A DNA stretch of 51,006 bases from Nesterenkonia aurantiaca (GTDB lineage: Bacteria; Actinomycetota; Actinomycetes; Actinomycetales; Micrococcaceae). This document shows, piece after piece, positions 42,082-50,916 of this stretch (positions are counted from its first letter, which is position 1; every line of letters begins with the position of its first letter). The translations under genes and the position numbers were made by a program. A model generated the notes under the pieces. The model worked only from the letters and a program-made list of their open reading frames with translations. It was not told the origin of the DNA and ran no database searches. The stretch covers positions 1 to 51,006 of the forward strand of contig NZ_SOAN01000012.1 of NCBI RefSeq assembly GCF_004364585.1. Direction: 5' to 3'.

Positions 42082-42878
42082 GCACGACAGCTGAATCGAC
42101 ATCGAGCGCGAACCAGACCACCACCGGCGCACTGTCATTCGCCAATGTCGGCAAGAGATACGGCGAAGGACCCTTCGCCATGCAGGGATTCGACCTGGAG
42201 GTCAGTCCCGGTGAGCTGGTCGCCATCGTGGGTGCGAGCGGCTGTGGAAAGAGCACCGTGCTCCGGATGATCGCCGGGTTCGAGTCGCATTCCGAGGGCG
42301 AGATCACGCTCGACGGCAAGCACGTCTCCTCCCCCGGCCCTGACCGTGGATTCGTCTTCCAGGACTATGGCCTGTTTCCGTGGCTCACGGTCGCGGAGAA
42401 CGTCGAGCTGGGACCGAAGGAGAAGGGACTTCCCCGTGTCGAGAGGCGCGGTCTGGTCGAGCAGTACCTGGATCTGGTGGGGCTGGGCCGAGTCAGGGAC
42501 AAGTACCCGCATCAGCTCTCCGGCGGCATGCAGCAGCGGGTGGCGATCGCTCGAGTCCTGGCGAACAGGCCCACGGTGATGCTCATGGACGAGCCTTTCG
42601 GGGCCTTGGACGCGCTCACTCGGGAACAGATGCAGTCGGACCTGTCCCGGATCAGACGCTCCGTGGGGACCACCGTCCTGTTCGTGACGCACAGCATCGA
42701 AGAGGCGGTGCGACTCGCTGATCGCGTGGTCATCATGACCGGCGGCTTGTCCCATGGGATTCCTGGTCACATCCGACGCATCTTCGATGTCACCCTCGGA
42801 ACAGATCGCGACCCGACCAGCGTCGAGTTCACCGATCTGGAGCGCCTGATCTCACAGGAGGTCCACGCGCAGGCGTGA
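42078..42878 (+). CDS. ABC transporter ATP-binding protein (SsuB/TauB/NrtD-like)
   Basis: A 266-residue ATPase. Walker A is GASGCGKST, the Q-loop FVFQDYGLFPWLTVAENVELGP, the signature LSGGMQQRVAIARVLA, Walker B VMLMDEPFGALD and the H-loop TVLFVTHSIEEAVRLADR. It overlaps the permease by four bases and completes a three-gene importer. Its stop is four bases from the stop of the MFS gene on the other strand. Confidence 0.94.
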   Translation: MSTTAESTSSANQTTTGALSFANVGKRYGEGPFAMQGFDLEVSPGELVAIVGASGCGKSTVLRMIAGFESHSEGEITLDGKHVSSPGPDRGFVFQDYGLFPWLTVAENVELGPKEKGLPRVERRGLVEQYLDLVGLGRVRDKYPHQLSGGMQQRVAIARVLANRPTVMLMDEPFGALDALTREQMQSDLSRIRRSVGTTVLFVTHSIEEAVRLADRVVIMTGGLSHGIPGHIRRIFDVTLGTDRDPTSVEFTDLERLISQEVHAQA

Positions 42879-42882
42879 TTGA

Positions 42883-44115
42883 TCAGAGCACGTCGACCCT
42901 GCGTCCGGCAAAGAGTCCCACCACCGCCATCACGACGACGGCGACCGCGATGATGCACAGCACCGGGGACCAGGAGCCCGTGAACTCGAACAGCGTGCCG
43001 GCCAGCAGCGGACCCACGGCGGCCAGCAGGTACCCCACGCCCTGGGCCATTCCGGAGAGACGACTTGCTTCCCCGGAGGTCCTGGCGCGCATGCTGATCA
43101 GGGTCAGTCCGGCCAGGAGGTTGCCGCCGGAGGCGAAGCCCACGATCAGCGCCCAGGCGGGCATGGCGACGGGGAAGAACAGGATCCCGAGCACCCCGAG
43201 GAACATGATGCCCGCCAGCACGACGATGACCGCGCGCTGGTCCTGGGCACGCTGCATGATCGGTCCCACCACCAGGCTCGCGAGGATCCCGATGGCCTGA
43301 TAGGCGCCGAGCCAGAAGCCGGCGGCGGCCTCGGTCACGCCATGGGAGGTCTGGATGGCGGGGAACCAGGTGAGCATCAGGTAGAAGATGCCCGATTGCA
43401 GTGCGAAGTAGGCGGTGACCTGCCAGGCGACCGCGGAGCGCCACATCGTGCCACCGTGGGAGCCCGAAGCGGGCGGCGCTGGGTCGGGGACCATCGTGCC
43501 GAGCCCGCGGGAGGCCGTGGCGGAGCCGGTCCGCCGGCTCCCCTTGAGCCGGACTCCCCAGAGGGCGGCGGAGAGCAGCGCGAAGATCGCCGAGACCCCG
43601 AGTGTGAACTCCCAGCCCTTGGCCGCGGCCACCGGCACCGCTGTGCCGGAGGCCACCGCGGCGCAGCCGACGAGCACCGCTGTGTAGAGCCCGGTCATGA
43701 CCGGGACCCGGGCGGGAAAGTCACGTTTGACCACCGCAGGGACCAGCACATTGCCCACCCCGATGGCGGCGCTGAGGATGATCGTGCCGGCGAAGAGCGA
43801 GAAGGCCCCCAAGGGCATGGACCGCAGCAGCGTGCCGAGTCCCAGCAGCAGCAGCGAGATGAAGATGGTCCGCTCGAGCCCCCAGCGACGCCCAAGCGCC
43901 GCGATGAAGAGCGCGACAACGCCGAATCCCAGGGCCGGGATGGCGCCGAGGAGTCCAAGGGCTGCCGGACCGAGACCGGTGTCCTCACCGATCCGTTCGA
44001 TGAGCGGACCTACGGCGGTGATCGCCGGACGCAGATTCGCCGCCACGATCAGGACCGTGACGATCATCAGCAGCTGCGGCAGACCCCGAGGCGAGGACTC
44101 CTCGGCCGCGCTCAT
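42883..44115 (-). CDS. MFS transporter, CynX/NimT type
   Basis: A 410-residue carrier with 12 helices. The start ANLRPAITAVGPLIERIGEDTGLGPAALGLLGAIPALGFG is characteristic of the CynX/NimT family, which export or import cyanate- and nitroimidazole-like small compounds. Other helices follow the MFS plan with a basic middle loop. It is seven bases downstream of an Lrp/AsnC-type regulator on the same strand, which likely controls it. Substrate unknown; some relatives may carry amino acids. Confidence 0.9.
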   Translation of the reverse strand: MSAAEESSPRGLPQLLMIVTVLIVAANLRPAITAVGPLIERIGEDTGLGPAALGLLGAIPALGFGVVALFIAALGRRWGLERTIFISLLLLGLGTLLRSMPLGAFSLFAGTIILSAAIGVGNVLVPAVVKRDFPARVPVMTGLYTAVLVGCAAVASGTAVPVAAAKGWEFTLGVSAIFALLSAALWGVRLKGSRRTGSATASRGLGTMVPDPAPPASGSHGGTMWRSAVAWQVTAYFALQSGIFYLMLTWFPAIQTSHGVTEAAAGFWLGAYQAIGILASLVVGPIMQRAQDQRAVIVVLAGIMFLGVLGILFFPVAMPAWALIVGFASGGNLLAGLTLISMRARTSGEASRLSGMAQGVGYLLAAVGPLLAGTLFEFTGSWSPVLCIIAVAVVVMAVVGLFAGRRVDVL

Positions 44116-44122
44116 GCGCGAC

Positions 44123-44599
44123 TCACTCGTCGAAGGACTTCCCGGTGTTCAGATGCGGGCGCTGGCTCTTGATGATCTTCATCGGGAAGGCGGAGTCTGT
44201 GCCCTGAACCCCGGGAATGGTCAGCACCTTCTTGGTGAGGAACCGCTCGTAGGCATGCAGATCCGCCACCGCGACGCGAGCGAAATAGTCCGGCGAGCCG
44301 AAGAGCCGGAGCAGCTCGAGGACCTCCTCGTAGCTCGCCATGGTGTCCTCAAACCGCTCCACGGTCTCCCGGTCGCCCCATTTGAGCTCGATGTCCAGAC
44401 CGACCTCGAAGGACTGTCCCAGGGCTTCGGGGTTGATGTCAGCGGTATAACCCAAGATGACACCCTCAGCCTCGAGCCGCTGGACTCGGCGCAGGCAGGG
44501 CCCGGCGGTGAGTCCGACCTTCTGGGCCAACGCCGCGTTGGGAATCCGTCCGTCTTCTCGCAGCGCAGAAATGATTGCGCGATCCACACCGTCCATCAT
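44123..44599 (-). CDS. Lrp/AsnC-family transcriptional regulator
   Basis: A 158-residue regulator. The N-terminal helix-turn-helix is DRAIISALREDGRIPNAALAQKVGLTAGPCLRRVQRLEAEGVILGY, and the C-terminal AsnC ligand-binding domain includes YFARVAVADLHAYERFLTKKVLTIPGVQ. It should sense an amino acid and control the downstream MFS gene. The ATG pair at 44596-44599 begins the conserved part; upstream sequence lacks coding bias. Confidence 0.92.
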   Translation of the reverse strand: MMDGVDRAIISALREDGRIPNAALAQKVGLTAGPCLRRVQRLEAEGVILGYTADINPEALGQSFEVGLDIELKWGDRETVERFEDTMASYEEVLELLRLFGSPDYFARVAVADLHAYERFLTKKVLTIPGVQGTDSAFPMKIIKSQRPHLNTGKSFDE

Positions 44600-45044
44600 C
44601 TGATTCTTGCACCGGATTCGATACTTTGGCGGTTCGCGCACCAAAATTCCCACATGGTGGAAGCCGCTCCTCTGGGCCGAGCCAGGGCTCAGTCGCAATT
44701 CCACACCCTTGGCGCATCACGGTTACATCACTCACATGTTATTCACAGGAACGTTGATAACGGCCAGGTAACGAAGCAATTTCCGCGCGATTCCGGGGTT
44801 TTTGGGTGTTCGAAGTCACCCGAACCCCGGTTGACGCAATCAAATCGAGACCTTTTACTGGTTAACGGACATCTTCCGTGATTCCGCTGTGACGACTGGG
44901 TCTCCGTTCCCAGACCCACACACGGCATTCAGGAAGCACCCGAGTCAGCCACCCACCACCGTCCACGCTGACCCAGGTGAAACTTGACCGCTACACATAC
45001 ATGAAGGCGGACGGTGACACGAGGACGGCCCGGGAGGGTCACGA
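44600..45044. other. Structured intergenic region: rpf promoter and leader
   Basis: No gene is visible. A hairpin at 44793-44830 has an 8-bp outer stem (CCGGGGTT/AACCCCGG) and a 5-bp inner stem. It is followed directly by TTGACG (44831-44836), a 17-bp spacer and TTTACT (44854-44859), a good promoter for the Rpf gene. A second hairpin, TGGGTCT/AGACCCA, is at 44897-44918 in the resulting leader of about 180 bases. Rpf genes in other Actinobacteria can carry cyclic-di-AMP (ydaO) riboswitches, but I do not find that motif's conserved bases here. Confidence 0.55.
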
Positions 45045-45071
45045 GTGCAGGGACTTCGGGACTCAACTCTC

Positions 45072-45857
45072 ATGCAGACCAAGCAGACTTTCAAAAAGGT
45101 TCTCGGCGGAAGCCTCGCAGCTGCCACGCTCGCCGGCGCAGCCGTCGTCGCACAGGCTCCTGCCGCAAGCGCCTCCGGCCAGTGGGACCAGCTCGCCGAG
45201 TGCGAGTCCAACGGCAACTGGTCGATCAACACCGGAAACGGCTACTACGGCGGCCTGCAGTTCTCCCAGCAGTCCTGGCAGGCAGTGGGCGGCTCCGGTC
45301 TCCCCAGCGACGCCAGCAAGTCCGAGCAGATCAGCCGCGCACACCAGCTCTGGGAGATCCAGGGCTGGGGCGCATGGCCTTCCTGCACCTCGCAGCTTGG
45401 CCTCTCCGGCAACCCGGGCGGCGGCGGCTCCACCACTCCCGCGCAGTCCGCTCCCCAGGAGCAGGCACCGGCCCCCGAGCCAGCACCCGCTCCTGAGCCC
45501 GCACCGGCCCCCGAGCCTGCACCGGCCCCCGCCCCTGAGCCAGCACCCGCTCCTGAGCCCGCACCGGCACCCGAGCCTGCACCGGCCCCTGAGCCTGCAC
45601 CGGCCCCTGAGCCAGCACCGGCACCCGCCCCTGAGCCAGCACCCGTGGAGCAGGCTCCGGTCGAGCAGGCACCGCAGCAGGTTGAGGTTCAGACCTCCGG
45701 CGAGACCTACTCCGTGCAGGCAGGCGACTCGCTCTCCAGCATCGCCAACGCTCTCGGCCTGGACTGGAAAGACATCTGGAACGCCAACACCGACACCGTC
45801 CAGGATCCCAACCTGATCTTCGTCGGCGATCAGCTGAAGCTGCCCGCAGCAGGCTGA
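45072..45857 (+). CDS. rpf: Resuscitation-promoting factor: Rpf domain plus LysM
   Basis: A 261-residue secreted protein. A signal peptide (about 1-35, ending ASA-SGQ) precedes an Rpf lytic transglycosylase domain with Glu43 in WDQLAECESNGNWSINTGNGYYGGLQFSQQSW, the catalytic residue known from the family. Next is a long Pro-Ala-Pro-Glu repeat linker (about 120-190) and a C-terminal LysM domain (about 209-256; TYSVQAGDSLSSIANALGLDWKDIW). It cleaves peptidoglycan and aids recovery of dormant cells. ATG 45072 suits the signal peptide; GTG 45045 has the better ribosome-binding site (GGGAGGG), adding nine residues. Confidence 0.95.
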   Translation: MQTKQTFKKVLGGSLAAATLAGAAVVAQAPAASASGQWDQLAECESNGNWSINTGNGYYGGLQFSQQSWQAVGGSGLPSDASKSEQISRAHQLWEIQGWGAWPSCTSQLGLSGNPGGGGSTTPAQSAPQEQAPAPEPAPAPEPAPAPEPAPAPAPEPAPAPEPAPAPEPAPAPEPAPAPEPAPAPAPEPAPVEQAPVEQAPQQVEVQTSGETYSVQAGDSLSSIANALGLDWKDIWNANTDTVQDPNLIFVGDQLKLPAAG

Positions 45858-45885
45858 TTCAACTTTGTGCCAGCAGGCACACCAT

Positions 45886-45918
45886 TAGGGGGCGTCAGCG
45901 CATAGCTGACGCCCCCTA
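45886..45918 (+). terminator. Long perfect hairpin terminator after rpf
   Basis: TAGGGGGCGTCAGC (45886-45899) and its exact complement (45905-45918) form a 14-bp stem with a 5-base loop (GCATA). A second small hairpin, GTGCC/GGCAC, lies just before it at 45867-45880. The pair starts 29 bases after the rpf stop and probably ends its transcript. No long T-run follows. Confidence 0.8.
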
Positions 45919-46092
45919 GTAGTGTGTCCACTGGCACCAGATTCATCACGCAAGAACCGCAGATCTGCCCTCGAGACCAGAGCGCGACGGCGCTCTCGCG
46001 GCGTCACGACACTTGCCCCAGCCGTGCGATGGCAGCAATCCTGAAGCTTCTCGATGGCGATATCGCTCGTTCCTGTCCTGGGCCAGAAGCGG

Positions 46093-47085
46093 CTATGAGC
46101 GTGCTTCGTCGGTGACCACGGTGATCACGATCTTGCCGCGCACGTCTCCGGCTTCGAGATGCCGCATCGCCTCTGGAACCTGCGCCAGGGGAAAGGTACG
46201 GTCCACACGCGGCGTGACCGTGCCGTTCTTGAAGTGCTCCGCGAGCCGTTCCAGGTCACTTCCGCGTTCCTTGGACGCAAGCATTGTGAGCCGCTGCCTC
46301 ACGAATCGCGCGAGCAGCGGCGCCCGCAGGCTTCTCCCGAACCCACCGGTCCAGTCACCGCCTTCCTCACCGCCGACGACGACGGCGGTCCCGTTGGGCG
46401 CCAGGGCGCGCCGCAGCCGAGCGAGAGGGGGATTGCCGGCGATGTCGAGGATCAGGTCGTAGTGGTTCGAACCGTCCGCGAAGTCCTCCCGGGTGTAGTC
46501 GATGACATGATCAGCGCCGAGGGATCGCACGAAGTCCTGCTTGCCGGGGCTGCAGACGCCCGTCACCTCCGCGCCGAATGCCTTGGCCAGTTGCACGGCG
46601 AAACTGCCGACACCGCCGGAGGCACCCAGTACCAGCACCCTCTCGCCCTGCTCCACCCGGCCAGAGTCGCTCAGCGCCTGGAGGGCTGTGCCGGCGGAGA
46701 TGGGAACGACGGCGGCCTGTTCGAAAGTCAGGTTCGCCGGCTTTTCGGCCAGCTTGGTCTCCAGAACGGCAGCATATTCGGCGAAGGAGCCTCGGGACAT
46801 CCCGTAGACCGGTTGACCGACAGCGAACCTGGTCACCGCGGAACCCACCTCAGCCACTGTTCCGGCGACGTCGATTCCCGGCACGGGGTTCTTTGGTCTG
46901 CGAAAGCCGAAACCGATCACCCGGAGCAAGTATGGTCGGCCAGCCATCATGTGCCAGGTTCCGCGGTCGAGGCCCGCTGCGCGAACGCGCACCAGTACTT
47001 CGTCCTCGGCGATCCTGGGGCGCTCGATCTCTGCGAGGTCGAAGACTTCCGTGGAGCCGTACCCCTTCTGCACCATGGCTTGCAT
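46093..47085 (-). CDS. Zinc-independent MDR oxidoreductase (quinone-oxidoreductase-like)
   Basis: A protein of about 330 residues of the medium-chain dehydrogenase family. The N-terminal GroES-like part starts AMVQKGYGSTEVFDLAEIERP; VAGTVAEVGSAVTRFAVGQPVYG is conserved, and the NADPH-binding loop is VLVLGASGGVGSFAVQLAKAFG. The zinc-binding Cys/His ligands are absent, as in quinone oxidoreductases. The start is either ATG 47085 (GGGAAGG upstream, aligns with relatives) or ATG 47154 (GGGAGA upstream, adds 23 residues). Confidence 0.88.
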   Translation of the reverse strand: MQAMVQKGYGSTEVFDLAEIERPRIAEDEVLVRVRAAGLDRGTWHMMAGRPYLLRVIGFGFRRPKNPVPGIDVAGTVAEVGSAVTRFAVGQPVYGMSRGSFAEYAAVLETKLAEKPANLTFEQAAVVPISAGTALQALSDSGRVEQGERVLVLGASGGVGSFAVQLAKAFGAEVTGVCSPGKQDFVRSLGADHVIDYTREDFADGSNHYDLILDIAGNPPLARLRRALAPNGTAVVVGGEEGGDWTGGFGRSLRAPLLARFVRQRLTMLASKERGSDLERLAEHFKNGTVTPRVDRTFPLAQVPEAMRHLEAGDVRGKIVITVVTDEARS

Positions 47086-47611
47086 CAAGACGCCTTCCCG
47101 GTGCGAAGCGTGCGGCTCGCCGCTCGTGGTGGCGTGGTGCCTCTGCGATGTCATGCCGTTCTCCCATCACTGGTAGTGGGACGATCGCTGGGGTGGTCTG
47201 ACCGACTTGGCCCTGACCCGCCAGAGCCGGGTGGCGGGGTTGCTGAATGCTGGGTGCTGGATGACCTCGGGGCGCGGTCTCCAGCGACGGGCTCGCCGCG
47301 CCGGCGTGCAGTGCATGGGCGGTGACCACGATGCCCTGCGGCTTCGGATGTGCCCCGCGGTGTGCGCGTTGGATGGGTTGGTTGAGCGTGCAGGTGTGCT
47401 CGAGCCCGCTTACATGCCGTGGGTCCCGATAACCGCCAACATTCCTGATCGGCGCAACAGTCCGGCTCTTCTTCGTGAGTGGATGCGCTGCCCGAGGGGA
47501 CTCCTGCAAACGTACTTGTCTCCGGTGCGGGACCGCTAGGACCGCGGACCGGACAACCCTTGACCGTGCCTGGAGGCGGTGTGGGCGAAGGCTGCTGCGC
47601 AGTGCGCACCG
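47086..47611. other. Intergenic stretch without a recognised gene
   Basis: Apart from the possible extended N-terminus of the dehydrogenase (to 47154), I see no coding region. Open frames exist on both strands here but have poor third-position bias and no known motif. No strong hairpin or recognisable RNA was found. Confidence 0.5.
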
Positions 47612-48136
47612 TCATGCCTGCCGGGGCGTGCGGACCGGCTCGCCCTCGACGCTGACCGCCAGGGGCGCCGGTGAGGCGGTGCGGCGGGGCCAGGTCCAGG
47701 CGATGCGCAGGATGAAGGCCAGGATCAAGACCTCGAGGCCGATCGAGAGGCCGTAGAAGTAGGAGTAGGCCCAGGACTCCCCATCCGCGTTATAGATCGA
47801 GACGGGGATGAAGAGCGTTGCGACGACCAGGTTCAGGGTGCGGTTGGTCCGCGCGGGCAGTGTCATGGAGAGCAGGATCATGAGGCTCGGGATGGCCATG
47901 AGCGTAAGCCCAAGGGCGAGAAAGGCGGGGCCGGTGTCGAACTCGTGGACGACGCCGGCCAGGATGTCGTCGACGACGCCCGGCTTGTACAGGGCGAGGT
48001 AGTCGACGTAGATGTAGAGGAACATGACGCTGGTCCATGCCGCTGCGAGTGTGGCCTGCACCGGCATGCGCAGATGTTCCAGCGGGCTCTCGGACGACGG
48101 ATTCTTCATCGTGGCGGGGGATTGAGGTGTTCTCAT
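47612..48136 (-). CDS. DUF6326 membrane protein
   Basis: A 174-residue protein with four or more helices: LRMPVQATLAAAWTSVMFLYIYVDYLALYKPGVVDDILAGVVHEF, then ALGLTLMAIPSLMILLSMTLPARTNRTLNLVVATLFIPVSIYN and YYGLSIGLEVLILAFILRIAWTWP-like end. It matches the DUF6326 family, of unknown function. The ATG at 48136 has AAGGAG seven bases before it; two earlier ATG/GTG codons lie too close to that site. It is divergent from the two-component genes. Confidence 0.83.
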   Translation of the reverse strand: MRTPQSPATMKNPSSESPLEHLRMPVQATLAAAWTSVMFLYIYVDYLALYKPGVVDDILAGVVHEFDTGPAFLALGLTLMAIPSLMILLSMTLPARTNRTLNLVVATLFIPVSIYNADGESWAYSYFYGLSIGLEVLILAFILRIAWTWPRRTASPAPLAVSVEGEPVRTPRQA

Positions 48137-48297
48137 CACCATGCTCCTTGGCTGGATCGGGTGGGGGCTTCCAGCGTCTCGGATACCTGCGTCGGGCACA
48201 TCAGCCGTGGAGCCTGAATCGACCTGGCCGTTGGCACAGTCGGGCTCTGGTACTTTCGGCGGATGCACCGAGCCCACGGGCTGTCTAGGCTGATCAG

Positions 48298-49455
48298 ATG
48301 GCGACCAACGCGCTCCGCTCGCTGTGGGCCGAACCTCGACCCACGAACGCCCCGGCCCGGGGGTCGCGGGACTGGGCCTTGGTCGCCGCGCTGTTCTGCT
48401 GGTCCGTGGTGGAAGTCGCGCTTCGCGAGGACCTGGCGCCACTGGCGCTGCTGCTGCTCGCGGTGCTCGCAGTCCTCGGCCCGCTGCTGTGGAGACGCGC
48501 GCACCCGCTCCTCGCAGTCGCCGCCTGCTTCGGCACGTGGACCGTGGTCGACTCCGTCAGAATTCTCACCGGATCCGAAGGCGGCATGCTGAACAGCATG
48601 TCGGCGGCGCTGATCCTGGCATATGCGCTGTTCCGGTGGGGCTCCGGTCGAGAGGCCGCAAGCGGCCTCGGCATCATCCTGCTCTGGCTGCCCATCACCA
48701 ACGTCGCCGACCCCGTCAGCCTCTGGGGAGCAGTCGCCGGATATGGGTTCTTCCTGTTCGCCGCCGCGCTGGGCGCCGCGATCCGGTATCGCACGAAGAT
48801 TCACATCCGCGACGTCGACCAGGCCAAGGCCCGGGAACGCGAACAGCTCGCTCGTGAACTCCACGACACCGTGGCCCACCACGTCTCGGGCATCGCCATC
48901 CAGGCCCAAGCAGGACGCGCCATCGCAGCCTCCCACCCCGAACGTGCCATCGAGGCCCTGGTCACCATCGAGGACGCAGCGACCCGGACGCTCACCGAGC
49001 TGCGCGACATCGTCGGCGTGCTTCGCGCCTCGCAGGACACCGAGTTCGCGCCGCAGCCCGGCATGGCTGAGATCCAGCAGCTGGCCACCGACGCGCAGAC
49101 ACGGCCCAGTGTCACGGTGACCCTCTCCGGAGAGTTCGACGACCTCAGCCCAGCGGTCAGGGCCGCGATCTACCGCCTGGCCCAGGAGTCCGTCACCAAC
49201 GCCCGACGGCATGCCCGCCACGCGACCCGGGTCATCGTCGCCGTCACGGGCGAGGCCGACCAGGTGCGGCTGACCATCGACGACGACGGCGCCCCCGTCA
49301 GCGGCCGCGCCCCAGCAGGCTACGGTCTGGTGGGCTACGGGCTGATCGGCATGCGGGAACGCGCCTCACTGCTCGGCGGCAGCTTCCAGGCAGGCCCCGC
49401 GGCGAGGGGCTGGCGGGTCGAGGCGGTTCTGCCCCGAAACGGGGCTCCCGGATGA
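48298..49455 (+). CDS. NarL-type sensor histidine kinase
   Basis: A 385-residue kinase. Four or five helices (about 28-160) form the sensor part. The HisKA_3 phosphoacceptor is His189 (QLARELHDTVAHHVSGIAIQAQAG), and the ATPase part has LAQESVTNARRHA, IDDDGAPVSG and GYGLIGMRERASLLGG. No extracytoplasmic sensor domain is visible, so the signal may be felt within the membrane. It is coupled to the response regulator by a 4-base overlap. Confidence 0.92.
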   Translation: MATNALRSLWAEPRPTNAPARGSRDWALVAALFCWSVVEVALREDLAPLALLLLAVLAVLGPLLWRRAHPLLAVAACFGTWTVVDSVRILTGSEGGMLNSMSAALILAYALFRWGSGREAASGLGIILLWLPITNVADPVSLWGAVAGYGFFLFAAALGAAIRYRTKIHIRDVDQAKAREREQLARELHDTVAHHVSGIAIQAQAGRAIAASHPERAIEALVTIEDAATRTLTELRDIVGVLRASQDTEFAPQPGMAEIQQLATDAQTRPSVTVTLSGEFDDLSPAVRAAIYRLAQESVTNARRHARHATRVIVAVTGEADQVRLTIDDDGAPVSGRAPAGYGLVGYGLIGMRERASLLGGSFQAGPAARGWRVEAVLPRNGAPG

Positions 49456-50099
49456 GCATCAGGGTCCTGATCGCCGACGACCAGCCCATCGTGCGCACCG
49501 GGCTGAGCATGCTGCTCGAGGCGCAACCCGGGATCGAAGTGGTCGGCGCGGCCGCAGACGGGCGCGAGGCAGTCCGCCTGGCGCGCCAGCTGCGCCCCGA
49601 CGTCGGCCTGTTCGACATCCGCATGCCGCTGATGGACGGCATCGAAGCCACCCGGCGCCTCGCTGGCCCCGACGTCACGGACCCCCTGCCGATCGTCGTC
49701 ATCACCACCTTCGACCTCGACGAGTACGTGCACGGGGCTCTCAAGGCCGGCGCCCGCGGGTTCCTGCTCAAGGATGCCGGACCCGCCCTGTTGACCCAGG
49801 CCATCCATGCCGCCGCCGATGGAGACGCGCTGATCGCACCCAGCGTGACGGTCCGACTGCTCGCAGCTTTCGCCGATGCACAGACCACGCCACCGAGGCA
49901 GCCGATAGAACCGCTCACCGCCCGCGAGGAGGAGGTCCTGCTGCCGGTAGCCCAAGGCCGGACCAATAATGAGATCGCCCGCGAGCTCTACATCACCCCG
50001 AGCACCGTCAAAGCCCACCTCGCCAGCCTGATGCGCAAGCTCGGCGCCCGCAATCGTGTCGAGGTCGCCATGTGGGCCCACGAGACCGGCCGCATCTGA
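49452..50099 (+). CDS. NarL/LuxR-type response regulator
   Basis: A 215-residue regulator. Receiver: IADDQPIVRTGL and phosphoacceptor Asp55 (VGLFDIRMPLMDGIEATRRL), then TTFDLDEYVHGALKAGARGFLLKDA. The C-terminal LuxR helix-turn-helix is LTAREEEVLLPVAQGRTNNEIARELYITPSTVKAHLASLMRKLGARNRVEVAMWAHETG. It pairs with the kinase upstream; targets are unknown. Confidence 0.93.
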   Translation: MSIRVLIADDQPIVRTGLSMLLEAQPGIEVVGAAADGREAVRLARQLRPDVGLFDIRMPLMDGIEATRRLAGPDVTDPLPIVVITTFDLDEYVHGALKAGARGFLLKDAGPALLTQAIHAAADGDALIAPSVTVRLLAAFADAQTTPPRQPIEPLTAREEEVLLPVAQGRTNNEIARELYITPSTVKAHLASLMRKLGARNRVEVAMWAHETGRI

Positions 50100-50586
50100 G
50101 CCTGTGAAGGGCCCCGCCAGGGTTGGCCCTGAGCCCGCGCCCCCAGGCGCCGCGGAGGGAGCGAATACCCACTCCAGAAAGGCGATAACAATCCTGCGGG
50201 AATGCATAAGACCTGTCCGAATCGCTGGGCTGTCTCCAGCGCTGCCTAGGGTGAAGCTCCGTCAGCGGGTCGCTGACCAGTTCCTTACAGCCACAGGTCG
50301 GGCAGTCCGCCTCGCCGATACAACGGGCGTATAGCTGATTCCACAGGTTCGTCAGCGTCCTTGTTCGGCTCCCACGGAACCACAGCTCGCACCGGGTTAC
50401 GCAGGGCCGGCCATCCCCTTGTTTTTCAGAAACGTATTTTTATTCGCAACACGATTGAACGCTGGACGCATCCCCGGCGTAATCACTATCAGCTATACCT
50501 TCTGCATGACTTTCACTTGCAGAAGTCGGTACGACAGGTGAGGCAGTTGCTTCCTCATCGTCGGTGAGGCAATGAGGTGTTTGGAT
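50100..50586 (+). other. Intergenic region with an lsr2 leader
   Basis: No gene is seen. After the response regulator, AGGGCC/GGCCCT can pair at about 50106-50128 (weak terminator). Further right the DNA is unusually A/T-rich (50420-50500). TTGAAC (50455-50460), 17 bases and CGTAAT (50478-50483) could be the lsr2 promoter. A perfect 8-bp inverted repeat, CTTCTGCA/TGCAGAAG (50499-50525), would lie in the leader and could serve as an operator or structured element. Confidence 0.45.
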
Positions 50587-50889
50587 ATGGCTCAGAGAAT
50601 CGAAGTGGTGCTTGTCGATGATCTTGACGGCAGTGAAGCAAAGGAGACGGTGACTTTTGGTCTGGATGCTCGGTATTACGAAATTGATCTCAGCGATCAG
50701 CACGCTAAGGAGCTGCGTGAGTCGTTGAAGCAGTACATCAGCAAGAGTCGGGTCATTGCCCCTCCGTCACCGCAGAACGAGGCTCGTCAGATTCGTGAGT
50801 GGGCGGTGAACAACGGTTTCAAGGTCTCTTCGAGAGGCCGGCTGCATCGGGAAGTCGTGGAGGCCTATCGCAACGCCAAGAAGCGCTAG
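50587..50889 (+). CDS. lsr2: Lsr2-family nucleoid-associated protein
   Basis: A 100-residue Lsr2 protein: an N-terminal dimerisation domain (AQRIEVVLVDDLDGSEAKETVTFGLDARYYEIDLSDQHAKELRE), a linker, and a C-terminal DNA-binding domain IREWAVNNGFKVSSRGRLHREVVEAY. The RGR loop (SSRGRL) reaches the minor groove of AT-rich DNA and silences foreign genes. The ATG at 50587 begins the conserved MAQRIEVVLVDD; an upstream ATG lacks conservation. The gene has lower GC than its neighbours and may be a second copy. Confidence 0.93.
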   Translation: MAQRIEVVLVDDLDGSEAKETVTFGLDARYYEIDLSDQHAKELRESLKQYISKSRVIAPPSPQNEARQIREWAVNNGFKVSSRGRLHREVVEAYRNAKKR

Positions 50890-50916
50890 CCAGCGACAAG
50901 CGCGTCGGTGAGTGTG

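Noticed and set aside
44705-45044. Cyclic-di-AMP (ydaO) riboswitch upstream of rpf
   Set aside because: Considered because rpf genes elsewhere have it; the conserved bases of that motif are not visible here.
45450-45660. CRISPR-like repeats
   Set aside because: The repeats are codon repeats encoding Pro-Ala-Pro-Glu in the Rpf linker, not spaced direct repeats.
46300-46500. tRNA-like GGTTCGAACC at about 46467
   Set aside because: It lies inside the dehydrogenase coding region and no cloverleaf can be formed.
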